Shown here: positions 1-10,575 of the stretch, one piece after another | Position numbering within the stretch: the first letter of the stretch is position 1 | Layout: the number at the start of each line of letters is the position of its first letter | NCBI GenBank assembly: GCA_002159075.1 | Contig: LZRT01000090.1 | Location: 1-64,000, forward strand | DNA: 64,000 bases | Source: Bacillus thermozeamaize | Lineage (GTDB): Bacteria > Bacillota > Bacilli > ZCTH02-B2 | Direction: 5' to 3' | Made by a program: the position numbers and the translations under genes | Notes under the pieces: model-generated | The model's input: the letters and a program-made list of their open reading frames with translations, nothing else | Told to the model about the DNA's origin: nothing | Database searches by the model: none

Positions 1-14
1 CAATCGCTCGATTG

Positions 15-62
15 AAGGCGGCATGAAGGGAAGGCAGCATGAAATCAAGGCAGCATGAAGGG
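15..62. repeat. three 16-bp direct tandem repeats
   Basis: Three head-to-tail copies of a 16-bp unit occupy 15-30, 31-46 and 47-62. The first is AAGGCGGCATGAAGGG; the others differ at one to three positions. The third copy runs directly into the GGGG of the palindrome at 60-96. Repeat and palindrome together mark the left junction of a damaged ABC-transporter gene. Function unknown. Confidence 0.6.
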
Positions 63-101
63 GCTGACCCAAAAGTCTACGACTTGGGGCAGCCCCTTTT
101 T
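60..101 (+). terminator. palindrome followed by T-run (terminator or IS-end-like element)
   Basis: The arms GGGGCTGACCCAAAAGTC (60-77) and GACTTGGGGCAGCCCC (81-96) form a long stem with a TAC loop, followed by TTTTT (97-101). This would work as an intrinsic terminator on the plus strand. A closely related palindrome lies at 18900-18938. The GGGGCTG(A/T)CCCAAA arm resembles ends of some insertion sequences as I remember them, but no transposase is present, so that reading is only inference. Confidence 0.5.
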
Positions 102-171
102 CCTTGCCAGACGTTTTCGAGAAGCTCCATCTACTTGTTATCCAAAAAATATTTCTCCAGATCGTCGAGGA

Positions 172-522
172 TACCTGGCGCAGAACACGGACATCATCCT
201 TCTGGACGAACCGACCACCTATTTGGACATGACCCATCAAATTGAGATTCTGGATTTGTTGTATGACCTGAACGAAAAAGAAAAATGCACCATCGTCATG
301 GTGCTGCATGATTTAAACCTGGCTTGCCGCTATGCGCATCACATTGTCGCCATCCATCGAGGTTCCGTGTATGCCCAGGGCAAGCCGGAAGAGATTATTA
401 CGAGGGAATTGGTGCAAACGGTGTTCAATATGGATTGCCAAATTACGCCATGCCCATTGTATGGATTTCCGATGTGCATTCCTTACGGAAAAAGCCGTCA
501 ACCGATGCACGTGCCCTCATGA
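172..522 (+). pseudogene. 3' remnant of a FecE/FepC-type iron-siderophore ABC transporter ATPase
   Basis: The translated segment begins within the ABC ATPase fold just before Walker B (IILLDEPTTYLD). It continues through the H-loop (VLHDLNLACRYAHHIV) and a family-typical C-terminus (GFPMCIPYGK). Walker A and the signature motif are missing. The open frame upstream to about position 55 carries no ABC homology and contains a terminator-like palindrome. A full protein of this family has about 260 to 275 residues; only about 115 remain. It is therefore a truncated gene without permease or binding-protein partners here. The intact C-terminus suggests a fairly recent deletion or insertion event. 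Confidence 0.75.
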
Positions 523-600
523 CCCATTGCGATTCATTGCATGGCCAAAGATAAAGAAAAAGGCACCGCCGTCATGACGCTGCATGCATGAAGGACTGTT

Positions 601-2013
601 CTATAAAAATCTCCGGTGGCCCCGCTTTCCGTCATAGGTAAACAGCACGGGCCGCTCCTCGACCACCGTTTCAAGATGGATGGTCCGTCCCCAGAGGGTG
701 TAGACATAGGGGAGCGTGCGTTCCACGTACTTCAGATCCAGCTCGATCCCTTCATATTGGTGTTTCAGGTAAAGCTCGCCATTTTTCAGGTAGTCCCCGT
801 CTTCCACAACAATATAGGGGAATCCGCCGTTGACCTTGGCCGCCACCATCTGATCACGAACTTTTTCCCAGTCCTTTTCCACAATCATCCAATCATTGCC
901 CACTTTTTGGTAAATGTAGAGATCCAGTTCCTCCACCAATTCTTTCGTCAGGTAGTTTCGCAAGAACGAAATGTCCGAGTCGATTTCACGAACCTCAAAA
1001 ATTTTCTCCCGCCCTTTCCCCGGCTTTCTGCCGTACCTTTTTTGTTCCTCCTCTGTCGGCTCGTTCCAGCGCTTTTCAATATCCTCAAATATTTTTACAC
1101 CCAGGTAATACGGATTGATCGTGTGCCGTGAGGGCTGTACCACCAAACTGTGCAGCTTGGCAAATTCGATCGTCTCTTCTTCCGTCAAATCCAGTTCCCG
1201 CATGATCCGCAAGTGCCAGTAGGTAGCCCAGCCTTCATTCATGATCTTGGTCTCAATTTGCGGCCAGAAATAGAGCATTTCATTCCGCACGATGGTCAGG
1301 ATATCCCGCTGCCATTCGCTCAACTCGTGGCTGTGCTCCAAAATGAAGAGCAACAGATCTTTCTGCGGCTGTTCCGGAAAACGGCGTCGCCGCTCCTCCC
1401 GCGGCGTTTCTGGCGTCCCATCCAACTTCCATAGATCATCGTAAGGCGTGCGCGGCTTGGGCCGCTCTCCCCGCGAGCGCGTCTTCTCTTCCGGCGGGCG
1501 GCGCGGTGGTTTCACCAAGGAAGGGTCAATATGTTCCTGTATGGACATGGCGGCATCGAGAATCTTTTCCACTTCCTGTGATCCATATTCCATCTCATAC
1601 TGGCGAATCCGTTCGGCAGATACGGCCATGCTTTCCACCATCTGCCGGTTGGTCTGGCTAAAACGGATGTTATTCTTGAAGAAGTCGCAATGGGCAATCA
1701 CGTGGGCGGCAATCATTTTGTTCTGGATCAGGCTGTTGCCTTCCAGAAAAAAGGCATAGCACGGATCGTTGTTGATCACCAGCTCGTAAATGCGGCTCAG
1801 GTTCAAATCGTAGTCCATTTTCATGCGGTGAAAGGCTTTGCCAAAGCTCCAATGACTATATCTGGTCGGCATGCCGTATGCGCCAAAGGTATACAGCACA
1901 TCGGCCGGCACAATCTCAAAACGCATAGGGTAAAAATCCAGACCAAACCCTCTGGCCACCTCGGCGATCTCCTCAATCGCCCGTTCAAACAGCTTGATCT
2001 CATCCTGTTTCAC
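601..2013 (-). CDS. spoVR: SpoVR family sporulation protein
   Basis: This 470-residue protein matches SpoVR over its length, including the N-terminal [29 protein letters not shown] block. In Bacillus subtilis SpoVR is made in the mother cell and affects spore cortex formation; its biochemical activity is unsettled. A charged, proline-rich linker around residues 175-220 separates two conserved parts. GTG at 2013 is preferred because GGGAGGGG lies at a good distance; GTG at 2019 would be too close. It is the last gene of prkA-yhbH-spoVR, 12 nt after yhbH, so the three are probably co-expressed during sporulation. Confidence 0.93.
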   Translation of the reverse strand: MKQDEIKLFERAIEEIAEVARGFGLDFYPMRFEIVPADVLYTFGAYGMPTRYSHWSFGKAFHRMKMDYDLNLSRIYELVINNDPCYAFFLEGNSLIQNKMIAAHVIAHCDFFKNNIRFSQTNRQMVESMAVSAERIRQYEMEYGSQEVEKILDAAMSIQEHIDPSLVKPPRRPPEEKTRSRGERPKPRTPYDDLWKLDGTPETPREERRRRFPEQPQKDLLLFILEHSHELSEWQRDILTIVRNEMLYFWPQIETKIMNEGWATYWHLRIMRELDLTEEETIEFAKLHSLVVQPSRHTINPYYLGVKIFEDIEKRWNEPTEEEQKRYGRKPGKGREKIFEVREIDSDISFLRNYLTKELVEELDLYIYQKVGNDWMIVEKDWEKVRDQMVAAKVNGGFPYIVVEDGDYLKNGELYLKHQYEGIELDLKYVERTLPYVYTLWGRTIHLETVVEERPVLFTYDGKRGHRRFL

Positions 2014-2025
2014 GCACACCCCTCC

Positions 2026-3174
2026 CTAGGCGACTGACCGTGGCCTGAAAAAAGATTTGAGGGCCTCGTAGACGTCTACCTTTTCGCGGATCAACACATG
2101 GACAAACTTCGGATCCTGAATCTGCCGATAGGCTGTCATCAGGGTGGAGTGCCGGTTGTATTGGTTCACTTCACCGTAGCCAAACATGTTGCTCCGTTCG
2201 ATGATTTCCTTTACCAGCTTCACGCACCGCTCGTTATCGGAGGTCAAGTTGTCACCATCTGAAAAGTGGAACGGATAGATGTTGTACCGTTCGCTGGGAT
2301 ACCGCTCATCCATGATTTCCAGCGCCTTCCGGTAAGCGGACGAACAAATGGTTCCGCCGCTTTCACCGCGCGTGAAAAATTCCTCTTCGTTGACCTCTTT
2401 CGCCTCCGTGTGGTGCGCGATAAAAACGATTTCCACATTTTCATACTTGGTTCGCAAAAACCGAACCATCCAGAAGAAAAAAGTGCGCGCGATGTATTTT
2501 TCAAATGTGCCCATACTCCCGCTCGTGTCCATCATGGCGATGACTACGGCATTGGAATGGGGCAGCTCCACTTCCTCCCAGGTCTTGAAACGCAAGTCGT
2601 CGGGCGTGATCGCCCCGAGTCCCTTTCCGCCTTTTACCGCATGGCGTTTCATCGCCTCCAAGATCGTCCGTTTTTTGTCCAGATTCCCCATCAGCCCTTT
2701 TTTCCGCACATCGACAAACTGGATGTCCTCCGCCACCATTTGATCCTCTTCTTTGCGCTGCAGATTGGGCAGCTCCAGTTCCGCAAAAAGCATTTCTTCA
2801 ATTTCATCCAGTGTCACTTCCGCTTCATAGTAATCCACGCCGGGCTGGTCCCCCGCGCCGCCATCCTGCCCTTGGCCAGGATGGCCATCCGCTTCTCTTG
2901 CGAGAATGTCGCCAACTTTTGATTTTCCGTTCCCTTGTCCGGTGTGTTTCTGCTTGTTGAAATTGTAGCGAAAGCGGTACTCCTCAAGCGAACGGATCGG
3001 GATTTTCACAATTTGCTTTCCATCCGACATGACAATACTTTCATCGCTGATCAGATCGGGCAGGTTTTTCTTAATGGCCTCCCGTACTTTCTCCTGATGA
3101 CGCAATTGATCCTGGTATCCTTTTCGGTGGAGGGACCAATCGTCGCGTGAAACCGTAAACGGCGTTCGATTCAC
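2026..3174 (-). CDS. yhbH: sporulation protein YhbH (UPF0229, VWA-domain)
   Basis: The 382-residue product matches the YhbH/YeaH family. The start region resembles Bacillus YhbH ([16 protein letters not shown]). A glycine/glutamine-rich linker lies around residues 80-110. A von Willebrand A-type domain follows, with a MIDAS-like DTSGSMG motif near residue 220. The family is co-inherited with the PrkA kinase and SpoVR, as seen here. GTG at 3174 sits 8 nt after AAGGGGGG; the in-frame TTG at 3180 is too close to that site. The molecular role is not established; a metal-dependent adaptor role is inference from the VWA fold. Confidence 0.92.
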   Translation of the reverse strand: MNRTPFTVSRDDWSLHRKGYQDQLRHQEKVREAIKKNLPDLISDESIVMSDGKQIVKIPIRSLEEYRFRYNFNKQKHTGQGNGKSKVGDILAREADGHPGQGQDGGAGDQPGVDYYEAEVTLDEIEEMLFAELELPNLQRKEEDQMVAEDIQFVDVRKKGLMGNLDKKRTILEAMKRHAVKGGKGLGAITPDDLRFKTWEEVELPHSNAVVIAMMDTSGSMGTFEKYIARTFFFWMVRFLRTKYENVEIVFIAHHTEAKEVNEEEFFTRGESGGTICSSAYRKALEIMDERYPSERYNIYPFHFSDGDNLTSDNERCVKLVKEIIERSNMFGYGEVNQYNRHSTLMTAYRQIQDPKFVHVLIREKVDVYEALKSFFRPRSVA

Positions 3175-3261
3175 TTGCAATGCCCCCCTTGTTTAAGATT
3201 TGATAGGGAACGAAAAGCGACACCTCATCAGTGCCGCCAACCGGGATTCTTCATCTTTAAC

Positions 3262-5157
3262 TTAACGGTTCAACAAACTGCCGACATAACGCAGCAACTC
3301 ATTGGCACAGATGGGGCAATAGCCGTTTTCATCAATCAGTCGTGCCGTCACCTCGTTGATTTTTTTCAACTGGCTCTCATCCGGCGTCTTGGTGGAAGTG
3401 GTAATTTTGACCACATCCTTCAAATCGGCAAACAGCTTCTTCTCAATCGCTTCCCGCAGACGCTCATGTGAATTATAGTCAAACTTTTTCCCTTTTCGCG
3501 CATAGGCCGAGATGCGAATCAAAATTTCTTCCCGGAACGCTTTCTTCGCATTTTCCGAAATGCCGATTTGTTCCTCGATGGAACGCATCAGCTTTTCATC
3601 CGGATCAAGCTCCTCGCCAGTCAGGGGATCGCGAATTTTTGTCCAGTTGCAATAAGCCTCCACATTGTCCAGATAGTTTTCCAGAAGGGTCTTTGCTGAT
3701 TCTTCATATGAATAAACAAACGCCTTCTGAACCTCTTTTTTCGCAAGTTCGTCGTATTCCTTACGGGCTAAAGCAATGAAGTTGAGATACTTTTCCCGCT
3801 CTTCCTTGGTAATGGAAGGGTGTTGATCCAAGCCGTCCTTCAAAGCGCGCAGCACATCCAAGGCATTGATGCATTCGGTGTCACGGCGAATCAAGGCGCT
3901 GGAGATCCGGTTGATCACATAACGCGGATCGATTCCGTCCATCCCCTCTTCCGGATATTCATTCCGCAGCTCTTCCACGTCGCTGTCCTTGAATCCTTCC
4001 ACCGATTCGCCGTCGTACAGGCGCATCTTTTTAATCAGGTCCATCCCCTGCTTCTTGGAATCTTTCAAGCGCGTCAGGATCGAGAAGATGGCGGCGGCCA
4101 GCAGCGCATGCGGCGCGATGTGAACGTGGCCGAGGTCGCTTTGGCGAATCAGTTTCTCGTAGATCTTCTCTTCATCCGATACCCGCAGGTTGTAGGGAAT
4201 CGGCATGACGATTATCCTTGACTGCAGGGCTTCATTTTTCTTGTTGCTGATGAACGCCTTGTACTCGGATTCGTTGGTGTGCGCAATGATGAGTTCATCC
4301 GCTGAGATCAAGGCGAAGCGGCCCGCCTTGAAGTTGCCCTCTTGTGTCAGCGATAAGAGATTCCAGAGAAATTTCTCGTCGCTTTTCAGCATTTCCTGAA
4401 ACTCCATGATCCCCCGGTTGGCCTTGTTCAACTCCCCATCAAAACGGTAAGCTCTTGGGTCTGACTCCGAGCCGTATTCGGAGATTGTTGAAAAATCGAT
4501 GCTCCCAGTCAGATCGGCAATGTCTTGGGACTTCGGATCCGAAGGGCTGAAGGTGCCGATCCCGATCCGCTGGCTTTCCGAGAGCAGCACCCGTTCAACC
4601 GGTACCTCCTCCACCCGCCAGTTGTATTCCTGCTCCACCATCAGGCGGCAATAGGGGCACAGCTCCCCCTCAATTTTCACTCCCAGCTCTTTTTCCACTT
4701 CCGGGCGCAACTCTGCGGGAACCAGATGAAGGGGTTCTTCATGCATCGGGCAGCCCTTGATTCCGTACAACGCCCCTTCATCGGTTCGTGAATAGGCCTC
4801 CAGTCCCCGTTTCAGGAGGTTGACAATCGTCGATTTTCCACCGCTGACCGGCCCCATCAGCAGCAAGATCCGCTTGCGGACGTCCAGTCGCATGGCCGCC
4901 GAGTGAAAATATTCTTCCACCAATCGTTCAATGGTCCGGTCCAAGCCAAAAATCTCTTTACTGAAAAACAGGTATCGGCGGTGGCCATTCACTTCCTCTA
5001 TGCCTGCGCTGGCAATCATGTTATATACACGAGCGTGAGCAGTCTGGGCGACATTGGGATGATTTCTCACAATCTCCAGATACTCGGCAAATGTACCTTC
5101 CCATCTCAGCTTTTCTTCACGGCTCAGGTGTTCCTCGATACGTTTTAAGATATCCAT
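3262..5157 (-). CDS. prkA: PrkA serine protein kinase / AAA+ protein
   Basis: The 631-residue protein has the PrkA architecture: an N-terminal AAA+ domain with Walker A GPVSGGKST near residue 110, and a C-terminal kinase-like domain. A CPYCRLM pair lies inside the AAA domain, and CPICANELL closes the protein. PrkA is a mother-cell protein in Bacillus, where kinase and AAA-type protease activities have both been proposed. ATG at 5157 follows an excellent AAGGGAGGAGG site. It is first in the group with yhbH and spoVR; a sigma-E-like promoter candidate lies about 140 bp upstream. Confidence 0.95.
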   Translation of the reverse strand: MDILKRIEEHLSREEKLRWEGTFAEYLEIVRNHPNVAQTAHARVYNMIASAGIEEVNGHRRYLFFSKEIFGLDRTIERLVEEYFHSAAMRLDVRKRILLLMGPVSGGKSTIVNLLKRGLEAYSRTDEGALYGIKGCPMHEEPLHLVPAELRPEVEKELGVKIEGELCPYCRLMVEQEYNWRVEEVPVERVLLSESQRIGIGTFSPSDPKSQDIADLTGSIDFSTISEYGSESDPRAYRFDGELNKANRGIMEFQEMLKSDEKFLWNLLSLTQEGNFKAGRFALISADELIIAHTNESEYKAFISNKKNEALQSRIIVMPIPYNLRVSDEEKIYEKLIRQSDLGHVHIAPHALLAAAIFSILTRLKDSKKQGMDLIKKMRLYDGESVEGFKDSDVEELRNEYPEEGMDGIDPRYVINRISSALIRRDTECINALDVLRALKDGLDQHPSITKEEREKYLNFIALARKEYDELAKKEVQKAFVYSYEESAKTLLENYLDNVEAYCNWTKIRDPLTGEELDPDEKLMRSIEEQIGISENAKKAFREEILIRISAYARKGKKFDYNSHERLREAIEKKLFADLKDVVKITTSTKTPDESQLKKINEVTARLIDENGYCPICANELLRYVGSLLNR

Positions 5158-5294
5158 AGAGCCTCCTCCCTTTTGGAAAGCAAACATACAACAAAGACAT
5201 GTTCAATTCAGCAATGGAACGCATGACATTATTTGAAATTAAATTTTTATTTAAATTATCTTACCATGAAATCGATTCAGGTGTCGATAATTTA

Positions 5295-5322
5295 AATGTA
5301 TTCGGTGGCGTGGGATATATTC
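5295..5322 (-). promoter_or_regulatory. candidate sigma-E-type promoter of prkA
   Basis: On the minus strand, GAATATAT (5315-5322) is followed after 12 nt by AATACATT (5295-5302), close to the sigma-E consensus boxes (ATA at -35, CATACAnT at -10). prkA is sigma-E controlled in Bacillus. The 5158-5444 interval is AT-rich and otherwise holds no convincing gene. A leader of about 135 nt would result. Confidence 0.35.
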
Positions 5323-5444
5323 TCCATCCTAAAAGAGGGCTTATAGTCGCGATTTTATTTATGATGTATGTTATATGTATGCAAAACCACTTGCAGAGTT
5401 ACCCATGCCCACCGCTTCAAAAATAGATAAGGGTCAAAGAAAGG

Positions 5445-5924
5445 CTAAAAAACCAGAACAAAAAACCAAATGATCATCCCCAGATGGATCAACCCGCGAA
5501 ACAAACTGCCTCCCAGAAACCCGACGACAGAAGCTGCCCCCACGCGGATCGCCTGCGTGATCTTCTGATGATGGAACAACTCGACCAACACAACCGCCAA
5601 AAAAGGTCCAAGCAACAAGCCGAAAGGCCCCAAAAGAAAAGGACCAAACATCACACCAAGGACAGCAGCCCAGAAGGAACCTCTCGAGCCTCCGTAGCGC
5701 TTCACGAAAAGGCCGCTGGATACATAATCAATCACAAAACTGAGAACAGTCAGGGCGAGCGTCGTCAGCCAGAACCCCCATCCCAAAGGAGCATCGCCGA
5801 TAAAAAACTGATAAAGCAAAAATCCGGCCAGAATCAGGGGGGTGGATGGGATGATGGGCGCTGCCAAACCGACAAAGCTGGCCACAAACAGGAACAGGAT
5901 GATTCCCCATACCAGCCACTCCAT
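5445..5924 (-). CDS. DUF456 family membrane protein
   Basis: The 159-residue protein is almost wholly hydrophobic. It has about four to five transmembrane segments, a conserved GLAAPIIPSTPLILAGF stretch near the N-terminus and a glycine-rich FGPFLLGPFGLLLGPF core typical of DUF456. ATG at 5924 follows TGAAGGAGGATGCCGC; the frame upstream of it is not conserved. It lies alone between prkA and the methionine operon. No function is established for the family. Confidence 0.85.
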   Translation of the reverse strand: MEWLVWGIILFLFVASFVGLAAPIIPSTPLILAGFLLYQFFIGDAPLGWGFWLTTLALTVLSFVIDYVSSGLFVKRYGGSRGSFWAAVLGVMFGPFLLGPFGLLLGPFLAVVLVELFHHQKITQAIRVGAASVVGFLGGSLFRGLIHLGMIIWFFVLVF

Positions 5925-5961
5925 GCGGCATCCTCCTTCATATAAAAAGATCGGCGTAAAA

Positions 5962-6000
5962 GAAAAAAGCACCCACTGACGGGATGTTTCCCGACAGTGG
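5962..6000 (-). terminator. intrinsic terminator of the metY-metX operon
   Basis: On the minus strand, CCACTGTCGGGA and TCCCGTCAGTGG pair around a short loop, then a T-run (A-run at 5962-5968 on the plus strand). It lies just after the metX stop codon. Confidence 0.85.
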
Positions 6001-6018
6001 ATGTAACACCAACGGTTG

Positions 6019-7182
6019 TTAGACACCCTGCATCAACACTTGTTTCACGACGGGTCCGATCAGATCGGTTTCCACCAAAAATGCGTCGTGACCGAACGGC
6101 GAGCTGAACGTCAACATTTTTGTTCTTTTGTAAAGGCTTTTGAGCATCTGATACAAATTGCGGAGGTGGGAAATTTCATAGAGGAGATCTTCCTCCACAC
6201 CGATCAACAACACCTCTGCCTGTATCACATTCAGCACTTCCGCAAGGCTGCCGCGATCCCGGCAAATATCGTGCGTGTCCATCGCTTTCAGCAGATAGAG
6301 GTAACTGTTGGCGTCAAAGCGCCGAACCAGTTTTTCCCCCTGGTATCGCAAGTAGCTTTCCACGGCATAGGTGGAATGAAAATCAAGTTCCCTTTGCGGT
6401 TCCTCACTCTGCTGCAGACGACGTCCAAACCGCTCCTCAAACAGTTCCGCCGTACGATAGCTGATCATGCCGACCGCACGGGCAATCGACAATCCCTTCA
6501 CCGGTCCCGGGCCCGGATAGTATTCTCCGCCCTGCCAGGCCGGATCGCTCATGATCGCTTCCCGCGCCACATGGTTATACGCGATGGCCATGGGCGAAAA
6601 GCGGGCGGCTGTCGCAATGGGAATCAGACAGTCCATAAAGTCGGGGTAAAGGATCCCCCACTCCAGCACCTGCATTCCGCCCATCGAACCGCCAATCACA
6701 CAGCGCAGCCGGGGAATGCCAAGTTGATCCAACAGCGCCTTCTGGGCGCGCACCATATCACGAATGGTGACTGTTGGAAAGCTCGTCGCATAAGGTCTTC
6801 CCGTTTTTGGGTTCAGGCTGGCCGGGCCGGTGCTGCCGCTGCAGCCGCCAAGCACGTTGGAACAGATGACAAAGTACTGGTCGGTATCCAGCCATTTTTC
6901 CGGCCCAACCAGGCCGTCCCACCACCCAGGGTGACCGGCAGTTCCTGAAACATGGGCATTTCCGGTTAACGCGTGACAGACCAACACGGCGTTGTCTTTT
7001 TTCTCGTTGAGCTGCCCGTAAGTTTCGTAGGCGATTTTCACTTCCGGCAAAACAGCCCCGTTTTCCATCTGAAAATCGCCGATATCGGCCAATTTCAGGC
7101 AGCCATCCACCTCTTCCCGCTCCTTAATTTTCAACACCGGCTTTCCATCCCCATGCTTCTTCACCTCTTCCATTGTTTCCAA
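6019..7182 (-). CDS. metX: homoserine O-acetyltransferase
   Basis: The 387-residue alpha/beta hydrolase-fold enzyme acylates L-homoserine to O-acetylhomoserine in cytoplasmic methionine synthesis. The nucleophile-elbow GGSMGGMQ carries the catalytic serine, FGHDAFLVE the catalytic histidine, and the aspartate is probably in the VEEDLLYEIS stretch. An HALTGN oxyanion segment is also seen. The start is unsure: TTG at 7182 and ATG at 7173 both have weak ribosome sites. It is the second gene of a two-gene operon, about 35 nt after metY, and therefore under the SAM-I riboswitch. MetA-type succinylation is unlikely because that family has a different fold. Confidence 0.95.
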   Translation of the reverse strand: METMEEVKKHGDGKPVLKIKEREEVDGCLKLADIGDFQMENGAVLPEVKIAYETYGQLNEKKDNAVLVCHALTGNAHVSGTAGHPGWWDGLVGPEKWLDTDQYFVICSNVLGGCSGSTGPASLNPKTGRPYATSFPTVTIRDMVRAQKALLDQLGIPRLRCVIGGSMGGMQVLEWGILYPDFMDCLIPIATAARFSPMAIAYNHVAREAIMSDPAWQGGEYYPGPGPVKGLSIARAVGMISYRTAELFEERFGRRLQQSEEPQRELDFHSTYAVESYLRYQGEKLVRRFDANSYLYLLKAMDTHDICRDRGSLAEVLNVIQAEVLLIGVEEDLLYEISHLRNLYQMLKSLYKRTKMLTFSSPFGHDAFLVETDLIGPVVKQVLMQGV

Positions 7183-7216
7183 TCAAACCTGCTCATCAAG
7201 ACACGCTATTGTTTGA

Positions 7217-8521
<1,305 letters not shown>

Positions 8522-8570
8522 TCATCAAAGTTTCTTGGTTTCATCGTTTTCTCTATCGGGTTGTTTTAAC

Positions 8571-8602
8571 AAAAAACCCTCTTCGTAAGAGAAGAGGGTT
8601 TT
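8571..8602 (-). terminator. SAM riboswitch terminator hairpin
   Basis: Minus-strand AAAACCCTCTTC and GAAGAGGGTTTTTT form a stem-loop with T-run between the aptamer and metY. It is the expression platform of the S-box. Confidence 0.88.
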
Positions 8603-8616
8603 GTGTTCACTCTCTA

Positions 8617-8727
8617 CTCTTATCTTCCAGAATCGTCTATGATTCTGCAGGAATTAGCACCTTGCAGCACGCGCTGCCGGTTGCCGGGTTTCATCGGGCC
8701 AGTCCCTCCACCGCTCTGGATAAGAGT
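8617..8727 (-). ncRNA. SAM-I (S-box) riboswitch
   Basis: The minus strand reads CTCTTATCCAGAG, GTGGAGGGACTGGCCC, GATGAAACCCGGCAACC, GGTGCTAATTCCTGC and GATAAGAG in order, the conserved segments of the S-box aptamer with its closing P1 helix. It precedes metY-metX, so high S-adenosylmethionine should cause premature termination. The 8507-8801 interval holds this switch, its terminator and its promoter, and no gene. Confidence 0.95.
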
Positions 8728-8759
8728 GTGCTATTGTTAGATTGTCAAGGATTAACCTC

Positions 8760-8788
8760 ATTATAAGAAGGGTTATGCCTGCTGTCAA
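8760..8788 (-). promoter_or_regulatory. sigma-A promoter of metY-metX
   Basis: TTGACA (8783-8788) and TATAAT (8760-8765) on the minus strand are separated by 17 nt: a perfect consensus promoter about 35 nt before the aptamer. Confidence 0.85.
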
Positions 8789-8801
8789 GAAAAAACAATC
8801 T

Positions 8802-9236
8802 TCAGCGATCCAGCCGTACCCGGGCACCATGTACCAGGCTCAGGAGAATCACCAGCGAACCGCATACGATATGGACGACCAGAAGCCACCCGGGAAGTTC
8901 CGGTTCGATCATGCGCCAGATGCCTGTGGCCAACACCAGCATAAAAGCAAGACCGAGAACCATCCCGGAACGCTTCCATCGACCAAGACCGGCTTTGCGC
9001 AGGGAGGCCATCCCGTGAATCAGGATGGCGAGAAAAAAGGGAACGGAAATGAAAATCCCAATCCAAGCGTGAAAGGAAAGCGTTACGGGATACAACGGCC
9101 AAATCGAAAAAGGCGGTAAAAACAACAAGATGCCACTGGCAGCAGCGATCAATGTGACGACGATCAATCCCTTCAGCAGATGCCTGGCCTGCATGGAAGA
9201 GGCCGTTTCCTTCCGTGCATTCGGCTCCAGCTTCAT
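8802..9236 (-). CDS. small four-helix membrane protein with paired histidines (cytochrome b561-like?)
   Basis: The 144-residue protein has four predicted membrane helices at about 21-41, 51-75, 92-110 and 117-137. Histidines sit at 56 and 74 (helix 2) and at 122 and 136 (helix 4), a spacing that could hold two b-type hemes as in cytochrome b561-like proteins. That function is inference; I do not recognise a named orthologue. ATG at 9236 overlaps the stop of the YteA-like gene as ATGA, so the two are translationally coupled. It ends just before the metY promoter region. Confidence 0.7.
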   Translation of the reverse strand: MKLEPNARKETASSMQARHLLKGLIVVTLIAAASGILLFLPPFSIWPLYPVTLSFHAWIGIFISVPFFLAILIHGMASLRKAGLGRWKRSGMVLGLAFMLVLATGIWRMIEPELPGWLLVVHIVCGSLVILLSLVHGARVRLDR

Positions 9237-10030
9237 CCAACTCCTCCTGTCGGTTTGCGCGAACGGGCCTCCTTCTTCAATCGGGCACGCTCCTCCTCCA
9301 CGTCCACATATCCCTCCCAGAGCGTGTAATCTTCCGGACCTGGGTTGCCGAGGACGGAAATGACCCCTTCATCATCCAGCATGTTCTGATACTCAGCCCG
9401 CAAGTTGCTGTCCACAACGCCCCGTTCCTCTCCATACAGGTCGGTGACCAAAAAACCCTCAATCTCCTCCACATATCCCCGCGCCTCGTCCGCTTCAATG
9501 TCCTCTTCGTTGACCCCGACAAGTTCATTATATCTGGCCACATCCTGCCATGCATCCTCCGTATCGTAAAACGTGGCATCCTCCCGCCCGTCTTGCGGAT
9601 CATCGTCATAGCGGCCAAACGCTTCACGAATCACGCTCTCCTCAACTGGCCGGGACTCCGAAACGTGCTGGTGGGCATGTTTTACACAGGTGGTCGTTGT
9701 CGGTATCGCTTCCAGCCGCTCCAGCGGAATCATCTGGCGGCAAACCTCACACCGCCCGTACCAGCCTTCCCGAATCGCTTCCAAGGCGCGCTGAATGTCC
9801 CGGATCTCATTTTCCACATGTCGCTTGAGCGCCAGATCTTTGCCTCGTTCAAACCACTCACTGCCTTGATCAGCAGGGTGATTATCCACGTTGGACAATT
9901 CTCCCAGCGACTCCTTGGCCATCGCCCGGTTTAAGCCAAAGTTCTCATTCTTTTCCAGTTGATTTTCGGCAGCATCCAATCGTTCCAACAGGGTCTGTCT
10001 GAAGCGTTCCAGATGTTCCTTTGACAGCAA
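9233..10030 (-). CDS. yteA: YteA-like TraR/DksA-type zinc-finger sporulation protein
   Basis: The 265-residue protein starts with a coiled-coil-prone region (residues 1-45). It then has a DksA/TraR-type zinc finger around residues 93-118 (YGRCEVCRQMI and TTTCVKHAH). The acidic C-terminal half contains the family-typical SVIREAFGRYD and NPGPEDYTLWEGYVD. The family is linked to sporulation in Bacillus; the exact role is unknown. TTG at 10030 has AGGAGG 7 nt upstream. It is unusual that its stop overlaps the start of a membrane protein gene. Confidence 0.85.
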   Translation of the reverse strand: MLSKEHLERFRQTLLERLDAAENQLEKNENFGLNRAMAKESLGELSNVDNHPADQGSEWFERGKDLALKRHVENEIRDIQRALEAIREGWYGRCEVCRQMIPLERLEAIPTTTTCVKHAHQHVSESRPVEESVIREAFGRYDDDPQDGREDATFYDTEDAWQDVARYNELVGVNEEDIEADEARGYVEEIEGFLVTDLYGEERGVVDSNLRAEYQNMLDDEGVISVLGNPGPEDYTLWEGYVDVEEERARLKKEARSRKPTGGVG

Positions 10031-10095
10031 GTGAAAGCCTCCTCGTCAGCAGCAATGTTTTGGCGTATAGTATAAACAGTCGTCATGATTTGGAT

Positions 10096-10515
10096 TCAGA
10101 GCGATTCCGATTGTTTGATGGAGGTTTTTGGAGAATCCGGCCCCTCCTCAACGTGAAGCACCAACGCCGGCAGGGACAGACGGCGGGCTTCCTCCACGCT
10201 GATTTTATCCGCTGCCGGGAGAAGGCGCAGACACTCGTCAATATATTGCAGGACGATCTCCAGATTGACATCCCAATAGCGGGGACGGTACGGCTGAAGA
10301 TAAGCTTGCGCCGACTGAAAAAGGCGCCGCGCGCCAATCACGTTCCCATTCTGGATATGATGGATGGCCACAGCCATTTGCAATAACCCCTGCAAAAATT
10401 TGTTGCTCCGATCTTCCATCCATAGCTCCTCCAGAAGATCGTGGCAGGCGTAATATTCCCCCTGATTGAACTGTTCAAAAAACCGGTAATACAGGTCAGG
10501 GTAACGCTTTGCCAC
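10096..10515 (-). CDS. DUF309 family protein (YpuF-like)
   Basis: The 139-residue helical protein carries the DUF309 signature FNQGEYYACHDLLEELW followed by FLQGLLQMAVAIHH. The conserved histidine and carboxylates resemble a small metal- or ligand-binding helical bundle, but no activity is known. GTG at 10515 is chosen because AGAGGAGG lies 8 nt upstream and the upstream frame is not conserved. It is divergent from yuiD. Confidence 0.85.
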   Translation of the reverse strand: MAKRYPDLYYRFFEQFNQGEYYACHDLLEELWMEDRSNKFLQGLLQMAVAIHHIQNGNVIGARRLFQSAQAYLQPYRPRYWDVNLEIVLQYIDECLRLLPAADKISVEEARRLSLPALVLHVEEGPDSPKTSIKQSESL

Positions 10516-10575
10516 TTTTGATACCTCCTCTCCGCCAAAAACAAAAAACAGGAAACAGGAATCTCGAAAAACAGA

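Noticed and set aside
5199-5426. 75-codon plus-strand reading frame upstream of prkA
   Set aside because: No ribosome site, AT-rich composition unlike the real genes, and it covers the probable prkA promoter.
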